A DNA stretch of 64,000 nucleotides from TMP-86 sp039807285. Lineage in GTDB: Bacteria > Pseudomonadota > Gammaproteobacteria > Steroidobacterales > Steroidobacteraceae. Below are positions 8,375 through 17,839 of the stretch, in pieces. Position numbers and translations under genes: made by a program. Numbering within the stretch: position 1 is the stretch's first letter; the number at the start of each line of letters is the position of its first letter. The notes beneath the pieces were generated by a model. The model ran no database searches. It was given only the letters and a program-made list of their open reading frames with translations, and had not been told where the DNA came from. The stretch spans positions 1-64,000 of the forward strand of contig JBGAGK010000002.1 in NCBI GenBank assembly GCA_044226785.1, written 5' to 3'.

Positions 8375-11300
8375 TTGTCTGGCGATACGGCGGTGCAACG
8401 CAGGCTGGATCCCGAAGGCCATGACGAGGGTCTGAACCGCCTGCTCGAACGACAGGTCAGCGGAGCCCGCAGGCGAAGCGGCGAGCTGGATCTGAACGCA
8501 CTGCTCCGGGCAGTGAGCATCCAGTATGACCGCATCGAGGAGGAGCGCCGCGGGATCGTCCGGTCGATGCAGCTGATGTCGGATGAGGCCCAGGCCCTCA
8601 CCCGCGAGATCCGCGAGCAGAGCGCCTCGCACCTGCAGGCGATCCTGGACAACGTCAAGGATGCCATCATCACCGTCGGCGAGGACGGGCACATCGAGAC
8701 CTGCAATCCGACCGGCGAACGCATTTTCGGCTACAGCCAGACCGAGATGACGGGCCGGACGCTGGAGTTCCTGCTGCCGGATCTGGTCGATCGGGGAGGC
8801 GCACGCGCGTTCCTCGACCGGCTGGCCGCGCGGGTCGAGGACACCCACATCGATCTGGCCGCCCATCAGGTCTGGGGACGTTCGAGCACCGAGGAGCGAT
8901 TCGCCGCGGAGATCGCCGTCAGCAAGGCCAGGCTCAATCGGCGCGACGGCTACATCGTATGCATCCGCGACACCACCGAACGGCATCTGGTCGAACAGCA
9001 CATGCGCGAGAGCGAAGCCCGCTACCGCACGCTGGTGGAGAACGCGCCCGAGGCCATCGTGGTGTTCGACGTCGACCAGCACAAGTTCATCGATGTCAAC
9101 GAAAACGCCTGCCGCTTCTTTCGCATGGATCGCGGCGCGCTGCTCGATGCGGGACCCGACCGGATCAGCCCGTCGCATCAGCCGGATGGCACCCCGTCCT
9201 TTGGCGTGGTGCGCGGCCATATCCAGAGCGCGCTGGATGGTGGAACTCCGGTATTCGAGTGGATGCACTGCGATTCGACCGGAAGGCTCCTTCCCTGCGA
9301 GGTGCGGCTGGTGCGGTTGCCCAGCTCGTCGCGCCGGCTGATCCGCGGCAGCATCACCAACATTGCCGAACGCAAGCGCGCCGACAACATTGCCGTTGGC
9401 GAGCGTCGCATCCTCGAGCGGGTCGCGGCCAATGCACCGCTCCCGGAGACCCTGCAGACCATCGCCGAGGTGATCGAAAACGTCATGGATGGCGCGGCGT
9501 GCCTGATCCAGACCCTCGACTCGGGTGGAAACTGCCTGGTATTCGGGGCTGCACCCAGCCTGCCGCGCGAGTTCGTCGCGGCCATGGATGCCTGTCCGGT
9601 GGGGGTGCGCTTCGGCTCCTGCGGGGCTGCCGTGTATCTTGCCCGCGCCGTCATCGTGGCGGACATCGAAGCCGATGCCCTGTGGGAACATCGGCGCGAA
9701 GCGGCGCAGCGGGCGAACCTGCGTTCCAGCTGGTCGGTTCCCATCCACGCCTCCGATGCCACCGTGATCGGCACGATTGCGGTACTGCGCAGGGAGACCG
9801 GCACCCCCACGCAGCGCGACCTCGATCTGACGGCGCGCATGTCCCAGCTCGCCGGCATCACCATCGAGCGGCGCCGCGCCGAGGATGCGCTGCGTGACAG
9901 CGAGTCCCGGTACCGGGGATTGTTCCAGAGCGTGATGGAGGGCGTGTTCCAGACCACGCTCGAGGGACGTTTCATCGCCGTCAATCGCGCGTTCATCGAG
10001 ATGTTCGGTTTTGCATCGGCTGCCGAGATCAGCGCCGTCAATGTCGGCGATCTGCACTTCAGCCCCGGGGAACGGGAAAACTTCATCCGGCGCGTCGATG
10101 CCGTGGGTGAGGTGCGCAACGAGGAATTCAACATGCGCCGCAAGGACGGCAGCATCCTGACTGTCCTGGAGAGCGTGCGTGCGGTCCGTGATCTGCAGGG
10201 CCGCTGCATCGGGTTCGAGGGCACGGTGGTGGACATCACCGAGCGCAAGAAGGCGGAAACGGCCGTGTTCCAGGAAAAGGAACGTGCACAGGTGACCCTG
10301 CAGTCGATCGGCGATGCGGTCATCACCACGGACTCCGACGGACTCATCGACTACATGAATCCCGTGGCCGAGAGCCTGACGGGATGGGAAAACCGCGCAG
10401 CCCAGCGGCGGCGCATCGACGATGTGCTGGTCACGGTGCAGGAATCCACGCGTGCGCCGATCGAGAACCCGATCTCGCGCTGCCTGCGCGAGGGACAGGT
10501 CCAGGGCCTGACCGAGGCGGAAGTGCTGATCAACCGGCGCGGACAGGAGATCGCCATCCAGACCTCGGCGGCGCCCATCCGCGACCGGGCAGGTCATCTG
10601 ATCGGTGCCGTGATCGTATTCCATGATGTGAGCCGCGAGCGGCGTCTGCACCGCGCATTGCACTACCAGGCCAGCCACGATGCGCTGACAGGGTTGATCA
10701 ACCGGCGCGAGTTCGAACACCGGCTCAATGCCGCCGTGGAGAACGTGCGCCAGGATGCGCAGTCCCAGCATGCGCTTCTGTACCTGGACCTGGACCAGTT
10801 CAAGATCGTCAACGACACCTGCGGGCATCCGGCCGGCGACCAGCTCCTCCGGCAGATCACCGGCGTGCTGCAGTCCCGGGTGCGGGCTGGAGATACGCTG
10901 GCGCGCCTGGGTGGCGATGAATTCGGCATCCTGCTCGAACAATGCTCGCTGGACCAGGCCATGAGGATCGCGGACTCGTTGCGACAGGCCATCCGGGACT
11001 TCCGGTTCAGGTGGCAGGATCGGGTGCTCACCGTCGGAGTGAGCATCGGTATCGTCGAGATCACGCCGGACACGGCAACCGTGGCCAGCGTGATGAGCGC
11101 GGCGGACGTGGCCTGCTACGAGGCCAAGGACCAGGGGCGGGACCGGATTCAACTCTACAAGCCCGATGACCTGCCCGAACGTCATCGCGAAATGCACTGG
11201 GTATCCAGACTCACCCGAGCCTGCGACGAGAGCAGCTTCGACCTGTTCTTCCAGCCCATCGTGTCGATCGGCAGCCAGGAGGTTCCGCGCCAGCATTTCG

Positions 11301-11995
11301 AGCTCATGTTGCGGCTCCAGGATGACGACGGCACGCTGGTGACACCGGCGGAATTCATCCCCGCTGCGGAGCGCTACAACATCATGCCCGCCATCGACCG
11401 GTGGGTGGTGCGTTTCACGCTGGCACAGGTGGCGCACCTGCAGGACTCCGGGGCCTCGCCATTCACGGTGGCCGTGAACCTGTCAGGGACTTCGCTCAAT
11501 GACGAGCGCTTCCTCGAGTTCCTGATCAACGAGCTGGGCCAGTACCGGCTCTCGCCCGGTGCCGTGTGCTTCGAGATCACGGAAACGGCGGCCATATCGA
11601 ACCTGGGAAACGTCGTGTACTTCATGCGCGAACTGAAGTCGCGTGGCTGCCGGTTTGCACTGGATGACTTCGGCAGCGGGCTGTCGTCGTTCATGTACCT
11701 GAAGACCCTGCCGGTGGACTACCTGAAGATCGACGGGCAGTTCATCGAGAATGTCACGCACGACCCAGTGGATCGCAGCATGGTGGAGGCCATCAGCCAG
11801 GTCGGCCGTGCGATGGGCATCCAGACGATCGCCGAACGGGTGGAGAGCCGTGAGGTGCTGCAGGAACTCGGGCGACTGGGCATATCCTACGCCCAGGGCT
11901 TTTTCATCGCGGCGCCGCGGCCGATCGCGCAGTTCCCTTTCCTCAGGAACCGGGACGCTGCGGCGGAAGAGGTCTGTTCGCGTTCTGCAGGATGA
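8375..11995 (+). CDS. Multi-PAS/GAF GGDEF-EAL cyclic-di-GMP enzyme
   Basis: This large (about 1206 residues), apparently soluble sensor makes or breaks c-di-GMP. In order there is an N-terminal coiled coil, PAS (about 87-200), PAS (215-330), GAF (345-500), PAS (512-625), PAS (640-755), GGDEF (763-925) and EAL (935-1185). The GGDEF core is intact (846-850) and is preceded by the RAGD inhibitory I-site. The EAL domain keeps its catalytic residues (VNLSG Asn, EITE, DDFG, LKID, AERVE, YAQG), but the signature reads ELMLR instead of EALxR. TTG 8375, 7 nt after GAAGGAG, is preferred; ATG 8255 is possible. The 3' end overlaps the opposing peptidase gene by 53 nt. Confidence 0.9.
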   Translation: MSGDTAVQRRLDPEGHDEGLNRLLERQVSGARRRSGELDLNALLRAVSIQYDRIEEERRGIVRSMQLMSDEAQALTREIREQSASHLQAILDNVKDAIITVGEDGHIETCNPTGERIFGYSQTEMTGRTLEFLLPDLVDRGGARAFLDRLAARVEDTHIDLAAHQVWGRSSTEERFAAEIAVSKARLNRRDGYIVCIRDTTERHLVEQHMRESEARYRTLVENAPEAIVVFDVDQHKFIDVNENACRFFRMDRGALLDAGPDRISPSHQPDGTPSFGVVRGHIQSALDGGTPVFEWMHCDSTGRLLPCEVRLVRLPSSSRRLIRGSITNIAERKRADNIAVGERRILERVAANAPLPETLQTIAEVIENVMDGAACLIQTLDSGGNCLVFGAAPSLPREFVAAMDACPVGVRFGSCGAAVYLARAVIVADIEADALWEHRREAAQRANLRSSWSVPIHASDATVIGTIAVLRRETGTPTQRDLDLTARMSQLAGITIERRRAEDALRDSESRYRGLFQSVMEGVFQTTLEGRFIAVNRAFIEMFGFASAAEISAVNVGDLHFSPGERENFIRRVDAVGEVRNEEFNMRRKDGSILTVLESVRAVRDLQGRCIGFEGTVVDITERKKAETAVFQEKERAQVTLQSIGDAVITTDSDGLIDYMNPVAESLTGWENRAAQRRRIDDVLVTVQESTRAPIENPISRCLREGQVQGLTEAEVLINRRGQEIAIQTSAAPIRDRAGHLIGAVIVFHDVSRERRLHRALHYQASHDALTGLINRREFEHRLNAAVENVRQDAQSQHALLYLDLDQFKIVNDTCGHPAGDQLLRQITGVLQSRVRAGDTLARLGGDEFGILLEQCSLDQAMRIADSLRQAIRDFRFRWQDRVLTVGVSIGIVEITPDTATVASVMSAADVACYEAKDQGRDRIQLYKPDDLPERHREMHWVSRLTRACDESSFDLFFQPIVSIGSQEVPRQHFELMLRLQDDDGTLVTPAEFIPAAERYNIMPAIDRWVVRFTLAQVAHLQDSGASPFTVAVNLSGTSLNDERFLEFLINELGQYRLSPGAVCFEITETAAISNLGNVVYFMRELKSRGCRFALDDFGSGLSSFMYLKTLPVDYLKIDGQFIENVTHDPVDRSMVEAISQVGRAMGIQTIAERVESREVLQELGRLGISYAQGFFIAAPRPIAQFPFLRNRDAAAEEVCSRSAG

Positions 11996-13619
11996 ATCGC
12001 ACCGCATTGGCATGCAGGGCCTTCAGGCTCTGCTCGTGCGCGTAGATCATGTGCCCGGACTCGTAGAAGTGCCATTCCAGGTTGGCTTGCAACGCCGCAG
12101 GGATCGGCAGGTGGCGCAGTTCGTACAGCGCCGCGTAATACGGAGTTGCCAGGTCGTAGAAGCCGTTGTGGAGCTGCAGCTTGAGCCGCGGGTTCTGCTT
12201 CATCACCGCCCCCAGGTCCGGCATGACATTGGCCGCGCCGGGCGATCTGGAGGATGAACCAGGCTGCTGGTGCTGGAAGTCCCAGAACTTGTCCACGTCG
12301 GCATAGATCTTGTAAGTCCATCCTTCGCCGAACTTGAGGGTGCTGCGCACGTAATTGTTGAACGTGGCGGTGTAGGCGGAGGAGATGGCCGTCGCCTGCG
12401 GATCGTATTCGGATTCCTTGCTCATCCGGTCCATCGCGGGGCCAGCGAACCGTGCATCCAGTCGTCCGACCGAGTCTCCGGACAGCACCTGTTGGGTAAA
12501 CATGCCCACGTTGATGCGCAGGCCGGCCCGCTCGATGTAATCCACGGGCAGTCCGGTGTACTGATGCAGCCGGGCGGCGATCGCGGACCTGCGATCGGCG
12601 GGCAATTCACTGCCGGCATTCAGCGCCGGCAGGTACTCGTTCATGGCAAAACCTTCCACTTCACGAAGGAAAGGTTCCAGTTGTGCCGGCTGCTCGGGCA
12701 GCCGCTTGTGATACCAGGCCGTGGCGGCGAAGGAGGGCAGAACCAGGGCATAGGGCAGGTCGATCCCCGGATTGGCCTCGGGGTTGTCCGCATTGTTGTC
12801 GAAGTTCAGGATCTGCCCGATGAACAGCACGCCGTTCAGGTCGACCGATTTCTCCTGGGCGAGGATTTGAGCCAGGGCCGATGCGCGCGTGGTGCCGTAA
12901 CTTTCGCCGAACAGGTATTTGGGGGAATTCCAGCGATCGTGCCGTGACAGGAACTCGACGATGAAGTTCGCGAAGGCATGGGCATCCGCGTCGACGCCCC
13001 AGAACGCCTTCTCCTTGTCCTTGCCGCGCAGGTGCCCGAAGCCGGTGCCCGGCGCATCGATGAAGACCAGATCGCTGGCATCGAGCAACGAGGACTCGTT
13101 GTCGATCAGCCGGTAGGGTGCCGCAGGTGTATGGGTGTCATCGGCCGTGACCACGCGCTTGGGACCGAAGGCGCCCATGTGCAGCCAGACCGTCGAGGAT
13201 CCCGGGCCGCCGTTGAACAGGAAGGTGAGGGGTCGATGCGTATCGGGCCCCGCCTTGCCGTCGGTGCGAAAGTAGGCCACATAGGACATCGTGGCTTCGG
13301 GTGGCTGGTCGGCAGCCTTGTCCGCCTTGTCCGCCGGAGGCGGGTCCGCATCCATCGGGTCCTTGACATGGATCAGCATGACCCCGGCTTCGGCCTGGTA
13401 GCTGATGCGCTGTCCCGCGCTGACATAGGATCCAGCGGTGATCCGTGACTGGTCCTTCAGCGGCAACGCCTGTTCGGGGGTCGCGGCTTCGGCAGGCTTT
13501 GCCGGCGGATCCGCGGCCTGCAGGGGCAGTGCGAAGGCAAGGCCGAGCATCAGCAGGATGGCGCCGGAGCGGTATCGGATGGGCAAAACGGAATGGGCGC
13601 GGAACTGCGGATGCGTCAT
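11943..13619 (-). CDS. Secreted S10 family serine carboxypeptidase
   Basis: This 558-residue exported peptidase has a signal peptide (hydrophobic AILLMLGLAFALPLQA) with cleavage predicted after the AxA-type site. It then shows the alpha/beta-hydrolase features of family S10: an oxyanion segment (NGGPGSS), nucleophile Ser in GESYGTT, Asp in the NGFYDLATP segment and His in ESGHMIY. The likely role is periplasmic or extracellular peptide breakdown. ATG 13619 is chosen because it gives the signal peptide directly and follows an AGGGGG site. It is convergent with and overlaps the GGDEF-EAL gene. Confidence 0.9.
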   Translation of the reverse strand: MTHPQFRAHSVLPIRYRSGAILLMLGLAFALPLQAADPPAKPAEAATPEQALPLKDQSRITAGSYVSAGQRISYQAEAGVMLIHVKDPMDADPPPADKADKAADQPPEATMSYVAYFRTDGKAGPDTHRPLTFLFNGGPGSSTVWLHMGAFGPKRVVTADDTHTPAAPYRLIDNESSLLDASDLVFIDAPGTGFGHLRGKDKEKAFWGVDADAHAFANFIVEFLSRHDRWNSPKYLFGESYGTTRASALAQILAQEKSVDLNGVLFIGQILNFDNNADNPEANPGIDLPYALVLPSFAATAWYHKRLPEQPAQLEPFLREVEGFAMNEYLPALNAGSELPADRRSAIAARLHQYTGLPVDYIERAGLRINVGMFTQQVLSGDSVGRLDARFAGPAMDRMSKESEYDPQATAISSAYTATFNNYVRSTLKFGEGWTYKIYADVDKFWDFQHQQPGSSSRSPGAANVMPDLGAVMKQNPRLKLQLHNGFYDLATPYYAALYELRHLPIPAALQANLEWHFYESGHMIYAHEQSLKALHANAVRFILQNANRPLPPQRPGS

Positions 13620-13714
13620 GTTGAATCCCCCTGGTTTTCGCGCATCATAGCGGTCGCCAGCCGCAATGACCACGTGCCGGCCTGACGCGTACCATCGATG
13701 GCGGAAACTACCTA

Positions 13715-13743
13715 CTTGCACTGGCCCTGCCGCGCCCCCACAT
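13715..13743 (+). promoter_or_regulatory. Candidate sigma-32 heat-shock promoter
   Basis: CTTGCAC at 13715-13721 and CCCCACAT at 13736-13743, 14 nt apart, resemble the sigma-32 pattern CTTGAAA-N11-16-CCCCATNT. They lie about 50 nt upstream of the small heat-shock gene, where such a promoter is expected. This is a motif match only. Confidence 0.5.
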
Positions 13744-13793
13744 CCGTGATGCGCAACGCAGGGTTGCGAACATCAAGGCATCAGGAGGTCAAC

Positions 13794-14222
13794 ATGAGCA
13801 TCGTCAGATGGGAGCCCATGCGGGAACTGGATGAGTTCTTCCGTCGTTTCTCCGGACTGTCGCGGCGTTCCGGTGGAACTGGCGAGAACGGCGAATGGAC
13901 GCCGGCCGCGAACATCAGCGAGACCGGGGGTGAGTACCTGATCAAGGCGGAACTGCCCGAGGTCAAGAAGGAGGACGTATCCATCACCTTGCAGAATGGC
14001 GTCATCACCATTTCAGGTGAGCGCAAGTTCCGCAAGGAGGACAAGGAGGAAAACTCGTTGCGGGTGGAGAGCTTCTACGGAACGTTCTCGCGCAGCTTCG
14101 CGCTTCCCGAGAATGCGGACGAAGAGCACATCAGTGCAGAAACCAGGGACGGCGTGCTGCGCGTGCGCATCCCGAAGATCGCTGCGAAGAGTCCGAAGTC
14201 GGTCGAGATCAAGGTCCAGTGA
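13794..14222 (+). CDS. Small heat-shock protein, Hsp20/alpha-crystallin family
   Basis: This 142-residue ATP-independent holdase binds unfolding proteins. The N-terminal arm (IVRWEPMRELDEFFRRF) is typical of bacterial class A Hsp20. The alpha-crystallin domain spans about 40-140 and contains the conserved GVLRVRIPK near the end. ATG 13794 follows a strong AGGAGG at 13783-13788. Acetate kinase follows directly: its earliest possible start (GTG 14219) overlaps this stop codon, so cotranscription with ackA and phosphoketolase is likely. Confidence 0.93.
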   Translation: MSIVRWEPMRELDEFFRRFSGLSRRSGGTGENGEWTPAANISETGGEYLIKAELPEVKKEDVSITLQNGVITISGERKFRKEDKEENSLRVESFYGTFSRSFALPENADEEHISAETRDGVLRVRIPKIAAKSPKSVEIKVQ

Positions 14223-14245
14223 CCGCTCATGCGGCCGGTGCAGCG

Positions 14246-15463
14246 ATGCCCGGCCGCGAGCCCCTGATCCTTGCCCTGAATGCAGGTTCCTCGAGCATCC
14301 GCTTCGCCGTATTCGGGGCAGGGGCCCCGCCGCATCGGCTGTGGTCGGGCAAGCTCGACCGCGTGGGTCGGGCCGATGCGCATCTGGCGCTGCAGGGGTC
14401 CGGGCCCGGGCCACCGGCGCCGGTTCGCGGCGATGGATCAGCGGCGGATGCCGCGCGCTGGCTGGTGAGCTGGCTTCTGGATCAGTTGCCGGGTCCGGTG
14501 TTGCAGGCAGTGGGCCACCGCATCGTTTTCGGATCGGATGCCTCCGGGCCCCGATGGCTGGACGATGGCCTGCTGCGCACGTTGCAATCGGCTGAAGCGT
14601 TCGATCCGGAGCACCTGCCGCTGGAACTGGAACTGATCCGGGTGGTTCGAGAGCAGCGGCCCGATCTTGCGCAACTGGCCTGCTTTGACACGTCATTTCA
14701 CCATGATCTGCCGCTGGTGGCTCAGATGCTGCCCATCCCGCGCCGCTATCACGAACGGGGAGTTCGCCGCTACGGGTTTCATGGCCTTTCCTACGAGCAC
14801 CTGATGCAGGCGCTGGCAAAGGCCGGTGACCCTGCTGCCCGGAAAGGGCGCGTGGTGCTCGCGCATCTGGGAAATGGTGCGAGCGTAGCTGCTGTGCACG
14901 ACGGCCACAGCATCGATACGAGCATGGCGCTGACGCCCGTGGCAGGGCTTGTCATGGGCTCCCGCAGTGGTGACCTGGATCCGGGCCTGTTCGGTTTTCT
15001 GGCCCGCACCGAAAAGATGAGCCTTGGGCAGTTCAGCACCCTGATCAACCACGAGTCCGGAATGCTGGGCATTTCGCAGCTCAGCGCCGACATGCGCGAG
15101 TTGCTGCGACTGCAGGCGAGTGACCACCGCGCGGCGCAGGCAGTGGAAGCGTTCTGCTATCAGGCGCGAAAATGGATTGCCTCGATGGTGGCGGCGCTCG
15201 GTGGTATCGATGTTCTGGTTTTCAGCGGCGGCATCGGCGAGAACGTGCCGGAAATTCGCCGGCGCATCTGCGCCGGGCTGGGATTTCTGGGAATGGACAT
15301 CGATCAGGTCCGCAACGAGGCGGGTGAGCCTGTGTTGTCATCCGCGGCTTCCAGCGTCCGCGTCAGGGTCATCGCAGCCGACGAAGAGCTGATGATCGCC
15401 CATTCACTGATCCGCGCAATGCAATCCCGTCCGGTGATGTCCGGCGACCCGCAGGAGAAGTAG
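14246..15463 (+). CDS. ackA: Acetate kinase
   Basis: The enzyme interconverts acetyl phosphate plus ADP with acetate plus ATP. The ASKHA-fold protein (about 405 residues) shows the N-terminal LNAGSSSIRF, the FDTSFH catalytic segment, HLGNGASV, MGSRSGDLDPG and FSGGIGEN. It sits 2 nt before the phosphoketolase gene, so it can recover ATP from the acetyl phosphate that enzyme makes. The start is uncertain: ATG 14246 fits the usual short N-terminus, while GTG 14219 would overlap the hsp20 stop and add nine residues. Confidence 0.93.
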   Translation: MPGREPLILALNAGSSSIRFAVFGAGAPPHRLWSGKLDRVGRADAHLALQGSGPGPPAPVRGDGSAADAARWLVSWLLDQLPGPVLQAVGHRIVFGSDASGPRWLDDGLLRTLQSAEAFDPEHLPLELELIRVVREQRPDLAQLACFDTSFHHDLPLVAQMLPIPRRYHERGVRRYGFHGLSYEHLMQALAKAGDPAARKGRVVLAHLGNGASVAAVHDGHSIDTSMALTPVAGLVMGSRSGDLDPGLFGFLARTEKMSLGQFSTLINHESGMLGISQLSADMRELLRLQASDHRAAQAVEAFCYQARKWIASMVAALGGIDVLVFSGGIGENVPEIRRRICAGLGFLGMDIDQVRNEAGEPVLSSAASSVRVRVIAADEELMIAHSLIRAMQSRPVMSGDPQEK

Positions 15464-15465
15464 TC

Positions 15466-17838
15466 ATGCCAACCCGGAAACCCGATCCACTCCTGCTGTC
15501 GCGTCTCGATGAGTACTGGCGGGCCGCCAACTACCTGTCGGTGGCGCAGATCTACCTGCGCGACAACCCGCTGCTGCGCCGGCCCCTGAGCCTTGCGGAC
15601 ATCAAGCCAAAGCTCCTCGGCCATTGGGGTACGACGCCCGGCCAGAACTTCATCTATGTGCATCTGAACCGGGCCATCGTCGAGCATGACCTGAACATGA
15701 TCTACATCGCCGGTCCCGGGCACGGCGGCCCTGCGCTGGTGGCCAATACCTATCTGGAGGGTACCTACAGCGAGATCTATCCCGATGTCGGCCGGGATGA
15801 GGCGGGGCTTGCGCACCTGTGCCGCCAGTTTTCTTCTCCGGGCGGCATTCCCAGCCATGTTTCACCGGAGTGTCCGGGTTCGATCCACGAAGGGGGCGAG
15901 CTGGGCTATTCGCTCAGTCATGCCTTCGGCGCGGTGCTGGACAATCCGGATCTGCTGGTGGCGTGCGTGATCGGTGACGGCGAGGCCGAAACCGGACCCC
16001 TGGCCACCGCCTGGCACTCGAACAAGTTTCTCAACCCCGGTAGCGATGGCGCCGTGCTGCCCATCCTGCACCTGAATGGGTACAAGATCGCCAACCCGAG
16101 CCTGCTGGCTCGCATCCCTCGTGAACAGCTCAGGCAGCTGATGCAAGGGTACGGCTGGGAACCCTTCTTCGTGGAGGGTGAGGATCCGGCAGCCATGCAT
16201 GGGTTCATGCTGATGACGCTGGATGCCGTGATCCACCGTATCCGGGACATCCAGCGAGCCTTTCGATCGGGCAGTGACAGGAAGCTTCCGTGCTGGCCCA
16301 TGATCATTCTCAGTTCACCCAAGGGCTGGACCGGGCCTGTCACCGTGGATGGCAAACCCAATACCGGCACGTTCCGCTCGCATCAGGTGCCCATCTCCCA
16401 TCCAGGCCTGGTGCCGGCGCACCTCGCGCAGATCGAAGCCTGGCTGAAAAGCTATCGGCCGCAGGAACTGTTCCCGGAAGGGCGGCTCCGGGAGGATCTG
16501 GCCTCGCTTGCACCCGTGGGAGAGCGGCGCATGGGAGCGAACCCGAATGCCAACGGAGGAAGGTTGCTGCGCAACCTGCGCCTGCCGGATTTCCGCGAGT
16601 TCGCCTTGCCGGTGCCGACTCCTGGTGTCACCGGTCCGGGCGACACGCATGTGCTCGGCCCCTGGCTGCGCGAGGTCGTGCGGTCGAATGCCGATCCGGC
16701 GAATTTCCGGATATTCGGGCCGGACGAAACAGTCTCCAACGGATTGCAGGCGGTGTTCGAGGCGACGTCGCGACAATGGCTGGCCGAAACCCGGCCGGAC
16801 GACGAGTTCCTGGCCGCTCGCGGGCAGGTGATGGAAATGCTCAGCGAACACCAGTGCGAGGGCTGGCTGGAAGGATATCTGCTGACCGGCCGGCATGGCC
16901 TGTTCAACTGCTATGAAGCGTTCATCCACATCATCGACTCGATGTTCAACCAGCACGCCAAATGGCTGAAGGTGAGCGCCGGACTCCCCTGGCGCCAGCG
17001 CATCGCGTCGCTGAACTACCTGCTGGCCTCGCACGTCTGGCGCCAGGACCACAATGGCTTCACGCATCAGGATCCGGGCTTCATCGATCATGTGGTGAAC
17101 AAGAAGGCCGAATTCGTACGGGTGTATCTGCCCCCGGATGCGAACAGTCTGCTGTTCGTGATGGACAACTGCCTGCGCAGCCGGCATTGCGTGAACGTGG
17201 TGATCGCCGGCAAACATCCCTCGCCACAATGGCTGGACATGCGCGCAGCCGTGGCCCATTGCACGCAGGGCGTCGGGATCTGGAACTGGGCCAGCAACGA
17301 CCAGGCATCCGAGCCGGATGTCGTCATGGCCTGCGCGGGCGATGTGCCGACGCTCGAAACACTGGCGGCGGTGTCCATCCTGCGTCGCGAGCTTCCCGAG
17401 CTCAAGGTGCGCGTGGTCAATGTGGTGGATCTGATGAAGCTGCAATCAGCCAGCGAACATCCTCACGGGCTGTCGGACCGCGACTTCGATTCCCTGTTCA
17501 CGGTGGACAAACCCATCATCTTTGCCTATCACGGCTATCCGACCCTGATCCACCGGCTGACCTATCGCCGCCGCAATCACGCCAATCTGCACGTGCGCGG
17601 CTACAAGGAGGAGGGGACGGTGACAACGGCTTTCGACATGACGGTGCTCAATGACCTGGACCGCTTCCATCTGGTCATCGATGCCATCGACCGGTTGCCG
17701 CAGACCGGGAGCCGTGGCGTGTACCTCCAGCAGAGGCTGCGCGACAAGCTGGTGGAACACCGGTATTACACGACTGAACATGGCGAGGACATGCCGGAAA
17801 TCCGCAACTGGCGCTGGGGCGAGGCCGCCGCTGGCTGA
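15466..17838 (+). CDS. xfp: Xylulose-5-P/fructose-6-P phosphoketolase
   Basis: This thiamine-diphosphate enzyme cleaves xylulose-5-phosphate or fructose-6-phosphate with phosphate to acetyl phosphate and a shorter sugar phosphate. The 790-residue length is standard for the family. Visible segments include PGHGGPALVANTYLEGTYSE, the ThDP-binding GDGEAETGPLATAWHSNKF, and the central EGWLEGYLLTGRHGLFNCYEAF region, cited here as key blocks. ATG 15466 follows a GGAG-containing site and lies 2 nt after ackA. The pair forms a phosphoketolase-acetate route that yields ATP and C2 units without decarboxylation. Substrate preference cannot be read from sequence alone. Confidence 0.95.
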   Translation: MPTRKPDPLLLSRLDEYWRAANYLSVAQIYLRDNPLLRRPLSLADIKPKLLGHWGTTPGQNFIYVHLNRAIVEHDLNMIYIAGPGHGGPALVANTYLEGTYSEIYPDVGRDEAGLAHLCRQFSSPGGIPSHVSPECPGSIHEGGELGYSLSHAFGAVLDNPDLLVACVIGDGEAETGPLATAWHSNKFLNPGSDGAVLPILHLNGYKIANPSLLARIPREQLRQLMQGYGWEPFFVEGEDPAAMHGFMLMTLDAVIHRIRDIQRAFRSGSDRKLPCWPMIILSSPKGWTGPVTVDGKPNTGTFRSHQVPISHPGLVPAHLAQIEAWLKSYRPQELFPEGRLREDLASLAPVGERRMGANPNANGGRLLRNLRLPDFREFALPVPTPGVTGPGDTHVLGPWLREVVRSNADPANFRIFGPDETVSNGLQAVFEATSRQWLAETRPDDEFLAARGQVMEMLSEHQCEGWLEGYLLTGRHGLFNCYEAFIHIIDSMFNQHAKWLKVSAGLPWRQRIASLNYLLASHVWRQDHNGFTHQDPGFIDHVVNKKAEFVRVYLPPDANSLLFVMDNCLRSRHCVNVVIAGKHPSPQWLDMRAAVAHCTQGVGIWNWASNDQASEPDVVMACAGDVPTLETLAAVSILRRELPELKVRVVNVVDLMKLQSASEHPHGLSDRDFDSLFTVDKPIIFAYHGYPTLIHRLTYRRRNHANLHVRGYKEEGTVTTAFDMTVLNDLDRFHLVIDAIDRLPQTGSRGVYLQQRLRDKLVEHRYYTTEHGEDMPEIRNWRWGEAAAG

Positions 17839-17839
17839 A

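Noticed and set aside
8276..11437. Very long open frame on the minus strand (over 1000 codons)
   Set aside because: It is antisense to the GGDEF-EAL gene, whose protein has seven recognisable domains. The antisense translation shows no family features and reflects GC-rich third positions.
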